A DNA stretch of 64,000 bases from Photorhabdus asymbiotica (GTDB lineage Bacteria; Pseudomonadota; Gammaproteobacteria; Enterobacterales; Enterobacteriaceae), in the NCBI RefSeq assembly GCF_003634575.1, contig NZ_RBLJ01000002.1, positions 744,001 to 808,000 of the forward strand. Direction: 5' to 3'. Both the position numbers and the translations under genes were made by a program. This document shows positions 46,297 through 59,679 of this stretch, piece by piece. Within the stretch, counting starts at the first letter, position 1. Every line of letters starts with the position of its first letter. The notes beneath the pieces were generated by a model. It was not told the DNA's origin and made no database searches. It saw nothing but the letters and a program-made list of their open reading frames with translations.

Positions 46297-46366
46297 GTAA
46301 TGGTGCCTCATTAGTTATGGCGGCCAGTCTACATAACGCATCGAAAAGAATTTCGGTCATTTTCAT
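46286..46366 (-). CDS. yrbN: Small protein YrbN
   Basis: 26 residues (the E. coli protein is also 26), starting [17 protein letters not shown]. It resembles E. coli YrbN, the experimentally detected small protein encoded between nlpI and deaD. Its end overlaps the deaD start, suggesting coupled translation. A second ATG two codons later is also usable. Confidence 0.8.
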   Translation of the reverse strand: MKMTEILFDALCRLAAITNEAPLHDH

Positions 46367-46469
46367 TTAAAATGTGAACTGGCTCAAAGTATTTAATTAA
46401 ACGAACAAATAAGCCCTCATCGGTCAAGATGATGGACTTTGTTAATCGATCTCGAAAAATGTTCGTCAG

Positions 46470-47354
46470 CTATTGCTGGTCCGATTCTGATAGGTCGTCT
46501 TGTTCCTGGCCTAACAGCGCCAACTCCAACAATGCATAGCGGTGCTCAACAAAGTTATGTGCATTATTAGCTACCGTCAGTTTGAATAACGCAGATGCGC
46601 TATCCTTGTCCCCCAGACTTAGGTAATGCTTACCTAAATAGAAGTCAGTTTCACTGAGATGCTCAGCGAGCGAAGTGTTATCCGTTGCATTCTCTTTTAA
46701 GCGATCCATCAATGTATATTCACTGATTTTACCTAAGTAGAATTCAACTATATTCCAGCCCCATTGCCCCCGGTTCGCTTTTTCGTAGTGTTGCGACAAA
46801 TTTACCATCGCTCCTTTAGGATAAAATTCTTTTTCCACTAGGTACAACCACAACGAACGAAAAGGATCATTTGGATCGTCTTGATAAAACGCCTGCAGAT
46901 CATCCTGCGCTAACTTATACCGGCCACCGTAATACAACGCGATGCCACGGTTCAGACGCGCGTAATTGTAAGTTGGATCAAGCTCTAATACAGAATCAAA
47001 CGCTTCATAGGCGGCATCAAAATTGCCAGCCTGCGTAAAGTAAATCCCGAGATAATTAAAAATCTCGGGAATATTCGGGCGAATAGATAAGGCAGTAGAA
47101 AAATCATTCCGTGCCAAAGCTCTCAGCCCGAGACTATCATACAGCACACCTCTCTCATATAAAAGCTGTGCGTACTCATCTTCTGTCAATGACCGACTCG
47201 CAAGAATCTGTTCCATACGAGCCAGAATGACTTCCTGCTGCAATGAAGGTTGTAACGGAATAGCAAAAACTTCGTTTTTACGCCAATCCTTGCTGCTGCA
47301 TCCTGTTAAAATAAGTATTGCCACAGCATAACACCAGCGCAGAAAAAAATTCAT
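46470..47354 (-). CDS. nlpI: Outer-membrane lipoprotein NlpI
   Basis: 294 residues, the same length as E. coli NlpI. Lipobox LTGC with Cys at about 19, followed by Ser-Ser (outer-membrane sorting), then TPR repeats: [50 protein letters not shown] and [22 protein letters not shown]. In E. coli NlpI is the adaptor that presents MepS to the Prc protease and scaffolds peptidoglycan hydrolases. Follows pnp. Confidence 0.96.
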   Translation of the reverse strand: MNFFLRWCYAVAILILTGCSSKDWRKNEVFAIPLQPSLQQEVILARMEQILASRSLTEDEYAQLLYERGVLYDSLGLRALARNDFSTALSIRPNIPEIFNYLGIYFTQAGNFDAAYEAFDSVLELDPTYNYARLNRGIALYYGGRYKLAQDDLQAFYQDDPNDPFRSLWLYLVEKEFYPKGAMVNLSQHYEKANRGQWGWNIVEFYLGKISEYTLMDRLKENATDNTSLAEHLSETDFYLGKHYLSLGDKDSASALFKLTVANNAHNFVEHRYALLELALLGQEQDDLSESDQQ

Positions 47355-47438
47355 TTCCTACTCCCGAAAGTCAGACATTGATAAGAATGCCCTATCACCC
47401 ATATTGCATTTATTGGGCCTCCTGCCCTTGAGTCTATT

Positions 47439-47467
47439 AAACGGCGCTCTTTTACAAGACACCGTTT
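47439..47467 (-). terminator. Hairpin after pnp
   Basis: On the minus strand AAACGG ... CCGTTT with an inner TCTT / AGA pairing, in the 125-bp pnp-nlpI gap. Imperfect stem and weak T run, so partial read-through into nlpI is likely. Confidence 0.5.
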
Positions 47468-47479
47468 ATAGCATCAAAT

Positions 47480-49606
47480 TTATTCTGCTGATTGTGGTGC
47501 CTGTACTTCCTCAACAGTTGTACCCACTATTGCTTCTTTAATGCTCAAACGAACACGGCCTTGGCGATCAACTTCTAGTACTTTAACTGATACTTCCTGA
47601 CCAACCTGCAAATAATCAGCCACTTTCTCAACACGTTTATCAGCAATCTGAGAAATATGTACTAAACCTTCTTTACCACCACCGATAGCAACAAACGCAC
47701 CGAAATCAACAATACGGGTTACTTTACCAGTGTAAACACGACCAACTTCGATCTCCGCAGTAATTTCTTCAATACGACTGATTGCATGTTTCGCTTTTTC
47801 GCCATCAGTTGCAGCAATCTTCACTGTACCATCATCTTCAATTTCAATAGTAGTACCGGTTTCTTCAGTCAATGCACGGATAACTGAGCCACCTTTACCG
47901 ATAACATCTTTGATTTTGTCAGGATTAATTTTAATAGTGTGAATGCGTGGTGCAAATTCAGAAATATCATTACGTGGGCAATTAATCGCTTGCTCCATTA
48001 CACTCAGAATATGCAAACGTGCACCTTTTGCCTGATTTAGAGCAACTTGCATAATTTCACGAGTGATACCTTCAATTTTGATATCCATTTGCAGCGCGCT
48101 AACACCTTCACGGCTACCCGCTACTTTAAAGTCCATATCTCCCAAATGATCTTCATCACCCAGAATGTCAGACAGAACAACAAAATTGTCCCCTTCTTTC
48201 ACCAGCCCCATTGCAATACCAGCAACAGCAGCTTTAATCGGCACACCTGCGTCCATCAATGCAAGAGATGCACCACAAACAGATGCCATTGAAGATGAGC
48301 CGTTTGATTCAGTAATTTCAGAAACTACACGAACAGTATATGGGAATTCATTAGCTTTTGGCATGACTGCCAATACACCGCGTTTGGCCAGACGGCCATG
48401 ACCAATTTCACGACGTTTTGGAGAACCAATCATACCTGTTTCACCAACAGAGTATGGAGGGAAATTGTAATGCAACAGGAAGCGATCTGTACGTTCACCC
48501 ATCAGCTCATCAATGATTTGTGCATCACGCTCTGTACCCAAAGTCGCAGTAACCAAAGCCTGAGTTTCACCACGAGTAAACAGCGCAGAACCGTGGGTAC
48601 GAGGCAGAACACCAGTACGTACATCCAACGCACGAACCATATCCTTTTCACGACCATCAATACGTGGTTCACCACGCAAGACACGACTGCGAACAACATT
48701 TTTCTCTAAGTTACCCAAAATCTCATGGATTTCGGCTTCATCCAGCGCTTCATCCTGTTCCAGCAATGCTGCTATAACTTCATCTTTGATAACATCAACT
48801 TGAGCATAACGCTCTTGCTTCTCAGTGATACGATAAGCATCACCCAGACGGCTTTCGGCCAATGCAGCGACACGATCATGTAATTCTTGGTTAATAGGCT
48901 CTGGCGCCCAATCCCATTTTTCCTTGCCCGCTTCCGCAACCAACGCATTAATGTTATCAATAACCACCTGTTGTTGATCATGACCAAACACCACTGCGCC
49001 AAGCATTTGCTCTTCAGTTAACAGATCTGCTTCAGATTCAACCATCAGTACAGCGCCAGCAGTACCTGAAACCACTAGATCTAAACGGCTATTTTTCAGC
49101 TCATCACTGGTTGGGTTCAGTACATATTGATCATTAATATAACCAACACGAGCAGCACCAATTGGGCCATTGAATGGAATGCCAGAAAGTGCCAATGCGG
49201 CAGAAGCACCAATCATTGCAACAATATCAGGGTTAACTTGTGGATTAACAGAAACAACAGTTGCTACGATCTGAACCTCGTTCAGGAAGCCTTCTGGGAA
49301 TAAAGGTCGCAAAGGACGATCAATCAAACGAGCTACCAGCGTTTCACCTTCGCCGGGACGGCCCTCACGGCGGAAAAAACTACCTGGAACACGGCCAGCA
49401 GCGTAAGTACGCTCCTGATAATTAACAGTCAGTGGGAAAAAATCCTGACCAGCTTTTACTTTTTTCTGACCAACAACAGTGACGAATACAGCCGTGTCAT
49501 CCATATTTACCATAACAGCAGCTGTGGCCTGGCGAGCCATCATACCCGTTTCGATAGCGATGGTATGTTGGCCATATTGAAATTTACGAACAATCGGACT
49601 CAGCAA
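47480..49606 (-). CDS. pnp: Polynucleotide phosphorylase
   Basis: 708 residues (E. coli 711). 3'-to-5' phosphorolytic exonuclease and degradosome core. Two RNase PH domains (about 1-220 and 310-545) around an all-alpha linker, KH domain (about 553-620, with [17 protein letters not shown]) and S1 domain (about 622-690, [26 protein letters not shown]). The start is TTG ([12 protein letters not shown]) with GAAAGGA before it, as in E. coli, fitting tight autocontrol. Leader hairpin at 49680-49731. Confidence 0.97.
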   Translation of the reverse strand: MLSPIVRKFQYGQHTIAIETGMMARQATAAVMVNMDDTAVFVTVVGQKKVKAGQDFFPLTVNYQERTYAAGRVPGSFFRREGRPGEGETLVARLIDRPLRPLFPEGFLNEVQIVATVVSVNPQVNPDIVAMIGASAALALSGIPFNGPIGAARVGYINDQYVLNPTSDELKNSRLDLVVSGTAGAVLMVESEADLLTEEQMLGAVVFGHDQQQVVIDNINALVAEAGKEKWDWAPEPINQELHDRVAALAESRLGDAYRITEKQERYAQVDVIKDEVIAALLEQDEALDEAEIHEILGNLEKNVVRSRVLRGEPRIDGREKDMVRALDVRTGVLPRTHGSALFTRGETQALVTATLGTERDAQIIDELMGERTDRFLLHYNFPPYSVGETGMIGSPKRREIGHGRLAKRGVLAVMPKANEFPYTVRVVSEITESNGSSSMASVCGASLALMDAGVPIKAAVAGIAMGLVKEGDNFVVLSDILGDEDHLGDMDFKVAGSREGVSALQMDIKIEGITREIMQVALNQAKGARLHILSVMEQAINCPRNDISEFAPRIHTIKINPDKIKDVIGKGGSVIRALTEETGTTIEIEDDGTVKIAATDGEKAKHAISRIEEITAEIEVGRVYTGKVTRIVDFGAFVAIGGGKEGLVHISQIADKRVEKVADYLQVGQEVSVKVLEVDRQGRVRLSIKEAIVGTTVEEVQAPQSAE

Positions 49607-49679
49607 AATAATATCCTTTCGTTAACGTTGCCTTTGATATTTAGCAGACAACAATGAATGATCTCTTCATGCCACATCC

Positions 49680-49731
49680 TCGCGACTAATGACAGAACTT
49701 ACCCCCTTAAGTACTCTCATTAGCCGCGCGA
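49680..49731 (-). promoter_or_regulatory. RNase III-type leader hairpin of pnp
   Basis: On the minus strand TCGCGCGGCTAATGA pairs with TCATTAGTCGCGA across a loop containing AAGGGGG. In E. coli RNase III cuts the matching pnp leader duplex and PNPase then removes the short arm, repressing its own synthesis. Confidence 0.75.
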
Positions 49732-49810
49732 ACCTCTGTAACCGAAGAGCCTTACCAAAAACCACCATCAGCATTCTTATGCTGTTACATAATGATGGCT
49801 TTTCAGAAGA

Positions 49811-49834
49811 AAAGGGGCCATATATGGCCCCTTT
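49811..49834. terminator. rpsO terminator
   Basis: AAAGGGGCCATA / TATGGCCCCTTT, a perfect 24-bp palindrome flanked by A and T runs, 18 nt after the rpsO stop on the minus strand. Because it is symmetric it would also stop plus-strand transcripts. Confidence 0.92.
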
Positions 49835-49852
49835 CCACTGAAACTTGCTTGA

Positions 49853-50122
49853 TTAGCGACGCAGGCCGAGACGCCCAATCAGCGCAGTGTAACTTGTTAC
49901 ATTTTTACGCTTCAGATAGTCCAGCAATTTACGGCGCTGAGAAACCATACGCAGCAGACCACGACGGCTGTGGTGATCTTTTTTATGCTCTGAAAAATGA
50001 CCTTGCAAGTGATTAATCTGCGCAGTCAGCAGAGCAATCTGTACTTCACTAGAACCGCTGTCATTCGCATCACGACCAAATTCAGCAATAATTTGCGCTT
50101 TTGCTTCAGTACTTAGAGACAT
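49853..50122 (-). CDS. rpsO: 30S ribosomal protein S15
   Basis: 89 residues, the family length. Primary 16S rRNA binder that organises the central domain. It carries the conserved [35 protein letters not shown] region (about 23-57). In E. coli S15 represses its own mRNA through a leader pseudoknot; the 123-bp upstream gap is long enough, but I did not fold it. Read-through links it to pnp. Confidence 0.97.
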   Translation of the reverse strand: MSLSTEAKAQIIAEFGRDANDSGSSEVQIALLTAQINHLQGHFSEHKKDHHSRRGLLRMVSQRRKLLDYLKRKNVTSYTALIGRLGLRR

Positions 50123-50245
50123 ATTACAACTCCAAAAATATATAAATTAAAATCACAGGTGCCGATCTCTAATTCAGCCGCCCAACATATAGCTGCGCCA
50201 TTCTACGCCGCAAATAAGTTAAGCGCAAGATAACCCCCAAATACC

Positions 50246-51193
50246 CTAGTCCCTGCTTTCAACAACCAAACGACGGGGAGCGACAAGACCATCATCATTA
50301 ATAGCAGCAATGCCGATGAATTTCCTTTCATCACCTTCAGTTACACGCACCATACTTTCAACCAGAGCCGAAGATTTTGCACTTCGCACAGCTTGACCTT
50401 GTTTGAAATAAGACGCAACGACAGGAAGTAAATTAACTTCAGGAAAATGAGCAACTGCACTATCCATTGGCAATAACAATGGATCAATTAATTCTCCCAC
50501 AGGTATTTCCCGATCTTCAGCCTGATTTTGCAATTCATATAATTGCTCAAGTGTCACCATTCGATCATTTGGGTAATTTGCTACCTGTAAACGGCGTAAA
50601 TAAATAACGTGAGCACCACAACCTAATAACTCGCCTAAGTCATCAATAATAGTACGAATATAAGTTCCTTTCGAACAATGTATCTCCAATTCCAGCTCAT
50701 CCTCTACCCAACGGATAAACTGTAATTCATAAACCGTAATTGGCCGAGCTTCTCGTTCTACTTCAATACCCTGACGGGCATATTCATACAGTGGTTTCCC
50801 CTGATGTTTCAGTGCAGAATACATAGAGGGAATTTGCATGGTATTACCACGAAATTTATTCAAAGCTGTATCAAGTTGTGCCTGATTTAACAGGATTGCT
50901 CTTTCACTGATGATTTGCCCATGTGAATCAGATGTGTCAGTTCGCTGACCAAGGCGGGCTACCACCCGGTAACGCTTGTCGGAATCAAGTAAGAACTGGG
51001 AAAATTTAGTCGCTTCACCGAGGCAAACCGGCAGCATACCCGTTGCCAATGGGTCCAACGCACCAGTGTGACCAGCCTTGCTGGCATTGAAAATACGTTT
51101 TACTTTTTGCAGTGCATCATTAGAAGAAATGTCTTGCGGCTTATCCAGTAACAGCACACCATGTATATCGCGACCGCGACGACGACGCCCCAT
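50246..51193 (-). CDS. truB: tRNA pseudouridine-55 synthase TruB
   Basis: 315 residues (E. coli 314). Makes pseudouridine 55 in the T-loop of all tRNAs. Catalytic Asp D47 in [36 protein letters not shown] and a C-terminal PUA domain (about 250-315). Its ATG overlaps the rbfA stop (TAATG). Confidence 0.97.
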   Translation of the reverse strand: MGRRRRGRDIHGVLLLDKPQDISSNDALQKVKRIFNASKAGHTGALDPLATGMLPVCLGEATKFSQFLLDSDKRYRVVARLGQRTDTSDSHGQIISERAILLNQAQLDTALNKFRGNTMQIPSMYSALKHQGKPLYEYARQGIEVEREARPITVYELQFIRWVEDELELEIHCSKGTYIRTIIDDLGELLGCGAHVIYLRRLQVANYPNDRMVTLEQLYELQNQAEDREIPVGELIDPLLLPMDSAVAHFPEVNLLPVVASYFKQGQAVRSAKSSALVESMVRVTEGDERKFIGIAAINDDGLVAPRRLVVESRD

Positions 51194-51603
51194 TAGTTCT
51201 CCTCTTTGTGATCCGCAGAAGCCCGACGTTGTTCATCATCCTTAACGACATTCGTGACCAGATTCGACATTCTCATCCCCTCTACCAAGGAATTGTCATA
51301 GGAGAATGTCAATTCTGGTACAACACGTAAACGCATTGCTTTACCTAGCAGAGAGCGAATAAAACCAGAAGCTTCACCCAACGCCTTAATACCGTTTTTC
51401 ACCACATCAGAATCATGCTCTTCAGTCAGCACATTTAGAAAAGTGACGAAAACTTTGGCGTAAGCCAAATCACGTGAAACTTCAACACCAGAAACAGTTG
51501 CCATACCGATCCGTGGATCTTTTACTTCTCGCTGCAAAATGATAGCAATTTCTTTTTGCATTTCCTGCGCAACACGCTGAGTACGACTGAATTCTCTTGC
51601 CAT
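51193..51603 (-). CDS. rbfA: 30S ribosome-binding factor RbfA
   Basis: 136 residues (E. coli 133). KH-fold factor for 16S 5' maturation and cold adaptation. Start [16 protein letters not shown] at 51603 by family match; an in-frame start at 51621 would add MSGDTT. Contains [12 protein letters not shown] and [10 protein letters not shown]. Ends with a basic-acidic tail. Confidence 0.96.
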   Translation of the reverse strand: MAREFSRTQRVAQEMQKEIAIILQREVKDPRIGMATVSGVEVSRDLAYAKVFVTFLNVLTEEHDSDVVKNGIKALGEASGFIRSLLGKAMRLRVVPELTFSYDNSLVEGMRMSNLVTNVVKDDEQRRASADHKEEN

Positions 51604-51668
51604 TGTTGTATCTCCTGACATTTGGGGGGCCTAAGCCCCCCAACAATGAAATTAACCAGCGGTAGGAA

Positions 51669-54401
51669 TTAAGCGATAGAACGTTTAACTTCAATTATTT
51701 CAAATACTTCTATCATGTCACCAACACGAACATCATTGTAGTTCTTGACACCGATACCACATTCCATACCGTTACGGACTTCGTTAACATCATCTTTAAA
51801 GCGGCGCAGGGATTCCAATTCACCTTCATAAATTACCACGTTATCACGCAATACGCGGATCGGGTTATTACGCTTAATGGTACCTTCAGTCACCATACAA
51901 CCTGCAATTGCACCGAATTTCGGTGACTTAAACACATCACGAACTTCTGCAAGGCCCATGATCTGTTGTTTATATTCAGGTGCCAGCATACCACTCATTG
52001 CCTGTTTAACTTCATCAATCAAGCTATAGATGACAGAGTAATAACGAAGATCCAGGTTTTCATTTTCAACGACACGGCGCGCAGAAGCATCAGCTCGAAC
52101 GTTGAAACCTAGAATAATTGCATTAGAAGCAGCAGCCAGTGTAGCGTCAGTTTCAGTAATACCACCTACGCCAGAACCGATAATTTTCACTTTCACTTCA
52201 TTGGTAGACAGTTGTTCCAATGCTTCGCGAATCGCTTCACATGACCCCTGAACGTCAGATTTCAGAACGATATTCAATTCAGAAACTTCCCCTTCTTCCA
52301 TGTTAGCAAACATGTTTTCCAGTTTAGATTTCTGTTGACGAGCCAGTTTCACTTCACGGAATTTACCCTGACGATACAAAGCCACCTCGCGGGCTTTTTT
52401 CTCGTCACGTACAACGGTTGCTTCATCACCAGCCGCAGGTACGTTGGACAAACCAAGGATTTCCACAGGAATAGATGGACCTGCGGAGAATATTTCACGA
52501 CCCAACTCATCACGCATTGCGCGAACTCGCCCATACTCAAAACCACAAAGTACAATATCACCTTTGTTCAAAGTACCTTCTTGAACCAGTACTGTCGCGA
52601 CTGGGCCACGACCTTTGTCCAAGAATGACTCGATAACAACACCGCTGGCCATACCAGAACGAACAGCGTTCAGTTCAAGAACTTCAGCCTGTAATAAGAT
52701 TGCGTCTAACAGCTCATCAATACCGATACCTGCTTTAGCAGATACATTGATAAACTGAGTTTCACCGCCCCACTCTTCAGGCTGAACACCGTGCTGAGAA
52801 AGTTCGTTTTTAACACGATCTGGATCGGCTTCTGGTTTATCAATTTTATTAACTGCAACAACCACAGGAACATTCGCTGCTTTTGCATGTTGGATAGCTT
52901 CAATCGTCTGAGGCATCACACCATCATCAGCAGCAACAACCAGAACTACAATATCAGTAGCTTTCGCACCACGTGCACGCATTGAAGTAAACGCAGCATG
53001 TCCCGGGGTATCCAGGAAAGTAATCATGCCACTTTCAGTCTCAACATGGTAAGCACCGATATGCTGGGTAATCCCACCAGCCTCACCAGAAGCAACTTTC
53101 GTAGAACGAATATAATCCAGAAGAGAAGTTTTACCGTGGTCAACATGGCCCATGATGGTAACAACCGGTGCTCGAGGTTCTGCTACAGCTTCACCTGTAT
53201 CACGGTCGCTCATCAGCGCCTCTTCTAACTCATTCTCACGACGAAGGATAACCTTATGGCCCATTTCTTCAGCAACCAGTTGAGCTGTTTCCTGATCAAT
53301 CACCTGGTTGATAGTTGCCATTGCCCCCATTTTCATCATGACTTTGATGACCTGAGAACCTTTAACCGCCATTTTGTTAGCCAGCTCAGCAACAGTAATA
53401 GTTTCACCAATCACAACATCACGGTTAACCGCTGCTACCGGCTTATTGAAGCTCTGTTGTAATGTACTGGTTTTACGCTGTTTGCCTTTTGTACGGCCAA
53501 CTGCACGGGCTTCCTCACGATCGGCTTTAGATTCTGAATGTTTATTATTTTTCTTCTGGCGAGTAGTTTTACCACTACGACTGCGAGTACGACGATCACC
53601 TTCAACTTTGGCATCGTTTTCATCTTCTGCAGCACGGGCGTGGCGAGAGGTAGTCATATGATAATCATCGTTATCGCTGGAATCTGAATCATTTAACCAT
53701 TTATCCTGATTCTCCTCAGCCATACGACGAGCTTCCTCAGCAACGCGCCTAGCTTCCTCTTCTACCTTACGGCGCATCTCTTCTTCTGCTTTACGCTTCA
53801 GGTCAGCAGCTTCTGCTTCACGACGCGCTTTTTCATTTTGGACTGTTTTATCAGTCTGAGCTGGTTTTTGTCTATGTTCGGTATGTTGATTGGTCACTTT
53901 TTCATTTTCCGCTGCCTGGCGCTTAGCTTTTTCAGCCGCTTCACGTTTGGCTTTTTCCTCTGCCTCACGTTTAGCCTGATCTTCAGCGAGTTTCTTCACT
54001 GCAGCTTCTTCGGCTTCGCGTTGCGCTTTTTCTTCTGCTTCACGCCGTGCTTGCTCTTCCGCTTCACGCTTCGCCTGTTCTTCCGCTTTAGCCTGTTCAA
54101 TTGCATCGCGGTTCACATATGTGCGCTTTTTGCGGACCTCAACGGCTACCGGTTTACTTTTACCATCGGTGCCTGAAACATTCAGTGTACTACGTGTTTT
54201 ACGCTGTAATGTTAATTTATCAGGTTTACCAGCTAAACCACCTTGTTCGCGGTTCAAATGTGCCAGTAAAGCTTCTTTTTCTTTCTGGGAAACAAAATCA
54301 GCTTCGGTTTTTTTAATCCCTGCATCAGCAAATTGCTGTACCAGGCGATCAACCGATGTCTGGATCTCTTCTGCCAGTGATTTTACAGTTACATCTGTCA
54401 T
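51669..54401 (-). CDS. infB: Translation initiation factor IF-2
   Basis: 910 residues (E. coli 890). Places fMet-tRNA on the 30S P site and drives subunit joining. N-terminal IF2N domain (1-50), a charged Ala/Glu/Arg/Lys coiled linker (about 100-310; the linker is the variable part of IF-2), second IF2N (about 330-385), GTPase with G1 GHVDHGKT (418-425), DTPGHA and NKID, then the C-terminal fMet-tRNA-binding domains. E. coli makes shorter forms from internal starts; I could not place these here with confidence. Confidence 0.97.
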   Translation of the reverse strand: MTDVTVKSLAEEIQTSVDRLVQQFADAGIKKTEADFVSQKEKEALLAHLNREQGGLAGKPDKLTLQRKTRSTLNVSGTDGKSKPVAVEVRKKRTYVNRDAIEQAKAEEQAKREAEEQARREAEEKAQREAEEAAVKKLAEDQAKREAEEKAKREAAEKAKRQAAENEKVTNQHTEHRQKPAQTDKTVQNEKARREAEAADLKRKAEEEMRRKVEEEARRVAEEARRMAEENQDKWLNDSDSSDNDDYHMTTSRHARAAEDENDAKVEGDRRTRSRSGKTTRQKKNNKHSESKADREEARAVGRTKGKQRKTSTLQQSFNKPVAAVNRDVVIGETITVAELANKMAVKGSQVIKVMMKMGAMATINQVIDQETAQLVAEEMGHKVILRRENELEEALMSDRDTGEAVAEPRAPVVTIMGHVDHGKTSLLDYIRSTKVASGEAGGITQHIGAYHVETESGMITFLDTPGHAAFTSMRARGAKATDIVVLVVAADDGVMPQTIEAIQHAKAANVPVVVAVNKIDKPEADPDRVKNELSQHGVQPEEWGGETQFINVSAKAGIGIDELLDAILLQAEVLELNAVRSGMASGVVIESFLDKGRGPVATVLVQEGTLNKGDIVLCGFEYGRVRAMRDELGREIFSAGPSIPVEILGLSNVPAAGDEATVVRDEKKAREVALYRQGKFREVKLARQQKSKLENMFANMEEGEVSELNIVLKSDVQGSCEAIREALEQLSTNEVKVKIIGSGVGGITETDATLAAASNAIILGFNVRADASARRVVENENLDLRYYSVIYSLIDEVKQAMSGMLAPEYKQQIMGLAEVRDVFKSPKFGAIAGCMVTEGTIKRNNPIRVLRDNVVIYEGELESLRRFKDDVNEVRNGMECGIGVKNYNDVRVGDMIEVFEIIEVKRSIA

Positions 54402-54425
54402 ACTGTTCCTTCCTGCTACAGTTTA

Positions 54426-55955
<1,530 letters not shown>

Positions 55956-56408
55956 TTAAAAGTGGGGTACCAGGTTCGCTTTCTGGATGTTGCTCAGTGC
56001 GAACACTTCATCTTTTCCATCCACCGTAACCGTGATCATTTCGCCGTCGACAGTTTTGATAACACCCAGCCATTTCCGACGGTTTTGCATTGCTAGACGT
56101 AAAACCAGACTGACTTCCTCACCAATAAAACGCTGGTAATGTTCAGCAGTGAACAACGGACGCTCCAAGCCAGGTGAAGAAATTTCCAGGTTATAAAGCA
56201 CTGAGATAGGATCTTCGACATCCAATACCGCACTGACCTGGTGGCTAACATCAGCACAATCATCAACAGTGATACCATTCTCACTATCAATATAGATCCG
56301 CAGTGTAGAAACACGCGCACGAATAAACTCTAAGCCGACTAATTCAAAGCCTAAAGCTTCAACTGGTGCTGAAATCATCGCTGTTAATTTTTGTTCTAAT
56401 GTGGACAA
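55956..56408 (-). CDS. rimP: Ribosome maturation factor RimP
   Basis: 150 residues from a TTG at 56408 ([12 protein letters not shown]), the E. coli length; a TTG four codons upstream (56420) is possible, but GGGGGTGGG fits the later start. Needed for early 30S assembly. The [32 protein letters not shown] segment and [11 protein letters not shown] are family hallmarks. First protein gene after two terminators of the metY-rimP-nusA operon. Confidence 0.93.
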   Translation of the reverse strand: MSTLEQKLTAMISAPVEALGFELVGLEFIRARVSTLRIYIDSENGITVDDCADVSHQVSAVLDVEDPISVLYNLEISSPGLERPLFTAEHYQRFIGEEVSLVLRLAMQNRRKWLGVIKTVDGEMITVTVDGKDEVFALSNIQKANLVPHF

Positions 56409-56425
56409 GCCCACCCCCAAGACAT

Positions 56426-56446
56426 AAAAAAAGGGCTTATTAGCCC
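56426..56446 (-). terminator. Second attenuating terminator before rimP
   Basis: Minus-strand GGGCTAATAAGCCC followed by seven T, ending about 18 nt before the rimP start. Confidence 0.75.
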
Positions 56447-56468
56447 AGTAGTTCTGTTGTCAAATAAC

Positions 56469-56489
56469 AAAAAACCCCGAAATTCGGGG
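56469..56489 (-). terminator. First terminator after metY
   Basis: Minus-strand CCCCGAATTTCGGGG followed by six T, the 3' end of the tRNA transcription unit. Together with the next hairpin it resembles the tandem terminators known in the E. coli metY-rimP interval that antitermination must pass. Confidence 0.82.
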
Positions 56490-56622
56490 CTTTATGCAAC
56501 TGGACCCTGTTTGCTGCCAGTGGCTTCAACCACTCACTTCATGCACCTTTCAAATCAGGATCAATATCTTAAATATTGCTGAATTATTTCATTCAAAAAG
56601 GTGCATCTTATTCGTTAAGAAG

Positions 56623-56699
<77 letters not shown>

Positions 56700-56757
56700 T
56701 TCGAAAACGTGGCAAATATTACGCCGATAACCGCAAAAACGCAAGTTATCTGAATAA

Positions 56758-56846
56758 TGGTACCGAGGACGGGACTTGAACCCGTAAGCCCTAGTGTGGG
56801 CACTACCACCTCAAGGTAGCGTGTCTACCAATTTCACCACCTCGGC
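56758..56846 (-). tRNA. leuU: tRNA-Leu (GAG)
   Basis: 89 nt on the minus strand. Starts GCCGAGGTGGTGAAATTGG, anticodon GAG in CTACCTTGAGGTGGTAG, long variable arm, GGTTCAAGTCC T-loop and genomic CCA. Same place as E. coli leuU, downstream of secG. E. coli argG, which lies between leuU and metY there, is absent. Confidence 0.97.
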
Positions 56847-56902
56847 ACTGATATGAGGCCATCTACCTAAACTGACAACCCCACCTTAATTCTTCGTGAC
56901 GA

Positions 56903-57247
56903 TTACTGAGGAATGTCACTATTTGGTGTTGGTGCTGCTGGCGCTGTCGGAACTTCTGTTGATTTCTCGACTTTAGCAGGCTCACCAATATTTTCCCACT
57001 TACTACTCGTACCAGTTTGGTTACTAGTCATATTACCGAGCACTAGACTAATAATGAAAAACAGAGCGGCAAAAATCGCCGTCATGCGGGTCATAAAGTT
57101 ACCCGAACCCGACGAACCAAACAGTGTTGCAGACGCACCCGCACCAAAGGAAGCACCCATATCAGCACCTTTACCCTGCTGTAGCATGACTAAGGCAATC
57201 AGCCCGATAGCTACTAGCAAGAAAACAATTAAAAGAGCTTCATACAT
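56903..57247 (-). CDS. secG: Preprotein translocase subunit SecG
   Basis: 114 residues (E. coli 110) from the ATG at 57247 ([11 protein letters not shown]); an upstream in-frame start (57280) lacks family support. Two membrane helices (about 3-22 and 55-73) joined by [18 protein letters not shown], the family signature. It completes SecYEG. Pro/Ala-rich C-terminal tail. Confidence 0.96.
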   Translation of the reverse strand: MYEALLIVFLLVAIGLIALVMLQQGKGADMGASFGAGASATLFGSSGSGNFMTRMTAIFAALFFIISLVLGNMTSNQTGTSSKWENIGEPAKVEKSTEVPTAPAAPTPNSDIPQ

Positions 57248-57308
57248 ATGTTGTACCTGTGTCCTCGTGGGGTTTACCACAATCTACGTGGTTACCTTAA
57301 TACTGATC

Positions 57309-57345
57309 ACCCACTCAAACAGATTAATCACCTGACTGAGTGGGT
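57309..57345. repeat. 9-bp perfect hairpin in the secG-glmM gap
   Basis: ACCCACTCA / TGAGTGGGT with a 19-nt loop and no T run. It lies in the leader of secG or the end of the glmM transcript, so it could be a weak terminator or processing site. Confidence 0.5.
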
Positions 57346-57423
57346 CTGAATACTAACCAAACCACATCTGATACGCAAGGTTAATTTCAATAATCAGAAT
57401 CACTTGAAGAAAAAAACAACAAA

Positions 57424-58761
57424 TTAACCTGCGTGTTTCACTGCATCAGCAATACGATGCGCCAACGCAGTTACCTGCTCATTATCTTCACCTTCTACCA
57501 TGACACGAATTAATGGCTCAGTACCAGACTTACGTAACAATACCCGTCCACAACCATTTAATTCAGCTTCAACAGACTTGGTAACATTAATTACATTTTC
57601 TGATTGAAGTGGATCATATGAGCCGGAGAAACGAACATTTACCAACACCTGTGGTAAAAGTTTCATACCACTACACAAATCATGCAAGTTCATATGGTTG
57701 CGTACCATTGCACTCAGGACCTGAAGGCCAGCAACAATGCCATCACCTGTAGTCGTTTTATCAAGTAGGATAATATGACCAGAGTTTTCTGCACCTAAGC
57801 GCCAGCCTTCTTCCTGTAGTTTTTCCAGTACATATCGGTCCCCCACTTTAGCACGCAAGAATGGGATACCAAGCTGTTTCAATGCCAACTCTAATCCCAT
57901 ATTACTCATCAACGTGCCAACAACACCACCACGCAATTGTCCCTGTCTCAACGCTTCACGAGCAATAATATAAAGGATCTGGTCGCCATCAACTTTCTGC
58001 CCTAAATGGTCAACCATAATAACGCGATCACCATCACCGTCGAATGCCAAACCAACGTCTGCTTTCTCCTCAACAACACGTTGCTGCAACAAACGGACAT
58101 CGGTAGCACCACATTTTTCGTTAATATTAATACCGTTTGGCTCGCAGCCAATCGTCACAACGTTAGCCCCCAATTCTCTAAGTACATTTGGAGCAATGTG
58201 ATAAGTCGCACCATTAGCGCAATCAAGTACAATTTTCAATCCATTGAGACTTTGCTCACTTGGAAATGTGCCTTTACAGAATTCAATATAGCGACCTGCC
58301 GCATCGACAATACGGTTTGCACGCCCCAATTCAGCAGATTCTACGCAAGTCAGGGATTTTTCCATTTCCGCTTCGATAGCTTCTTCCACATCATCTGGCA
58401 GTTTTGTGCCGTCGATAGAGAAGAATTTAATACCATTATCGTAATAAGGGTTATGAGAAGCAGAGATAACAATTCCCGCTTCAGCACGGAAAGTACGGGT
58501 CAGGTAAGCAACAGCAGGTGTTGGCATAGGGCCAGTGAATGAAGCAGACAAACCAGCCGCCGCCAAACCCGCCTCTAAAGAAGACTCCAACATATAGCCA
58601 GAAATACGGGTATCCTTACCGATAATGATCTTACGAGAACCATGACGGGCCAATACCTTACCTGCCGCCCAACCGAGCTTTAACACAAAATCCGGTGTAA
58701 TCGGACTGTCACCCACTTTGCCACGGATGCCATCAGTGCCAAAATATTTACGATTACTCAT
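57424..58761 (-). CDS. glmM: Phosphoglucosamine mutase GlmM
   Basis: 445 residues, the family length. Turns glucosamine-6-phosphate to glucosamine-1-phosphate for UDP-GlcNAc. Start [14 protein letters not shown] at 58761; the frame is open further upstream only because it runs into folP. Phospho-serine S102 in [15 protein letters not shown], metal loop DGDGDR, and [15 protein letters not shown] at the end. The start overlaps the folP end by 8 bp. Confidence 0.97.
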   Translation of the reverse strand: MSNRKYFGTDGIRGKVGDSPITPDFVLKLGWAAGKVLARHGSRKIIIGKDTRISGYMLESSLEAGLAAAGLSASFTGPMPTPAVAYLTRTFRAEAGIVISASHNPYYDNGIKFFSIDGTKLPDDVEEAIEAEMEKSLTCVESAELGRANRIVDAAGRYIEFCKGTFPSEQSLNGLKIVLDCANGATYHIAPNVLRELGANVVTIGCEPNGININEKCGATDVRLLQQRVVEEKADVGLAFDGDGDRVIMVDHLGQKVDGDQILYIIAREALRQGQLRGGVVGTLMSNMGLELALKQLGIPFLRAKVGDRYVLEKLQEEGWRLGAENSGHIILLDKTTTGDGIVAGLQVLSAMVRNHMNLHDLCSGMKLLPQVLVNVRFSGSYDPLQSENVINVTKSVEAELNGCGRVLLRKSGTEPLIRVMVEGEDNEQVTALAHRIADAVKHAG

Positions 58762-59602
58762 AATTTTTCTCTTCCTTTGCTGAAAGTGTTGCTTCGACAA
58801 TTCGCATTGCCTGCACGGTTTCTCTAACGTCATGTACCCGGATAATCTGCGCTCCTTGCATAGCAGCAATAACAGCACAGGCCACACTACCGGCAACCCT
58901 TTCTTGTGGCGGTACATTAAGTAATTGACCTATCATAGACTTACGAGACATTCCTGCTAGCACAGGCAAGCCAAATTGATGAAATTCATTTAAATGCGCT
59001 AATAATTGATAATTATGTGTCAAGCTCTTACCAAAACCGAAGCCCGGATCAATAATAAGCTTATTTTTTCCTATCCCTGCCGCAACACAACGTTCAATTT
59101 GTTTAGTAAAAAATTGTTTCACTTCACTTAATACGTTTTCATAATGTGGCGCATCCTGCATAGTCCGTGGCTGCCCCTTCATATGCATCAAACAAATAGG
59201 TAAGCCAGATTGAGCAGCACTTTCTAAGGCACCAGGCTCCCGCAATGAACGAATATCATTAATCAAACAAGCACCGGCTTTTGCCGATTCACTCATAACC
59301 AATGCTTTTGATGTATCAACAGAAATCCAGATATCAAAGCGCTGAGCTAAAGCTTCAACAATCGGTACAACCCGATCTACTTCTTCCTGTTCACTGATTT
59401 CATCAGCGCCAGGACGAGTAGATTCTCCGCCGATATCAATGATCGCAGCTCCTTCAGTAATCATTTTTTCCACATGTCGTAAGGCCATATCAAAAGTATT
59501 GTAAGCACCACCATCAGAGAATGAATCTGGAGTAACATTCAAAATGCCCATCACTTGTGGACAAGAAAGATCGAGAACACTATTTCTGGCTATGAGTTGC
59601 AT
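58754..59602 (-). CDS. folP: Dihydropteroate synthase FolP
   Basis: 282 residues (E. coli 282). TIM-barrel enzyme joining pABA to the pterin diphosphate; sulfonamide target. Signature [15 protein letters not shown] (about 18-32), [11 protein letters not shown], and the pterin-site DPGFGFGKS. It is followed by glmM with overlap and preceded by ftsH across a terminator. Confidence 0.97.
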   Translation of the reverse strand: MQLIARNSVLDLSCPQVMGILNVTPDSFSDGGAYNTFDMALRHVEKMITEGAAIIDIGGESTRPGADEISEQEEVDRVVPIVEALAQRFDIWISVDTSKALVMSESAKAGACLINDIRSLREPGALESAAQSGLPICLMHMKGQPRTMQDAPHYENVLSEVKQFFTKQIERCVAAGIGKNKLIIDPGFGFGKSLTHNYQLLAHLNEFHQFGLPVLAGMSRKSMIGQLLNVPPQERVAGSVACAVIAAMQGAQIIRVHDVRETVQAMRIVEATLSAKEEKNYE

Positions 59603-59623
59603 TTTGGTCCACCTTTAATGTCA

Positions 59624-59648
59624 AAACCCCAGGGTTTACCTGGGGTTT
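59624..59648 (-). terminator. Terminator after ftsH
   Basis: AAACCCCAGG / CCTGGGGTTT (10 bp, perfect), loop GTTTA, with a T run on the minus strand, 32 nt after the ftsH stop. Confidence 0.85.
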
Positions 59649-59679
59649 GAGGAGTATATCTACCAGACTCAGGGAACAA

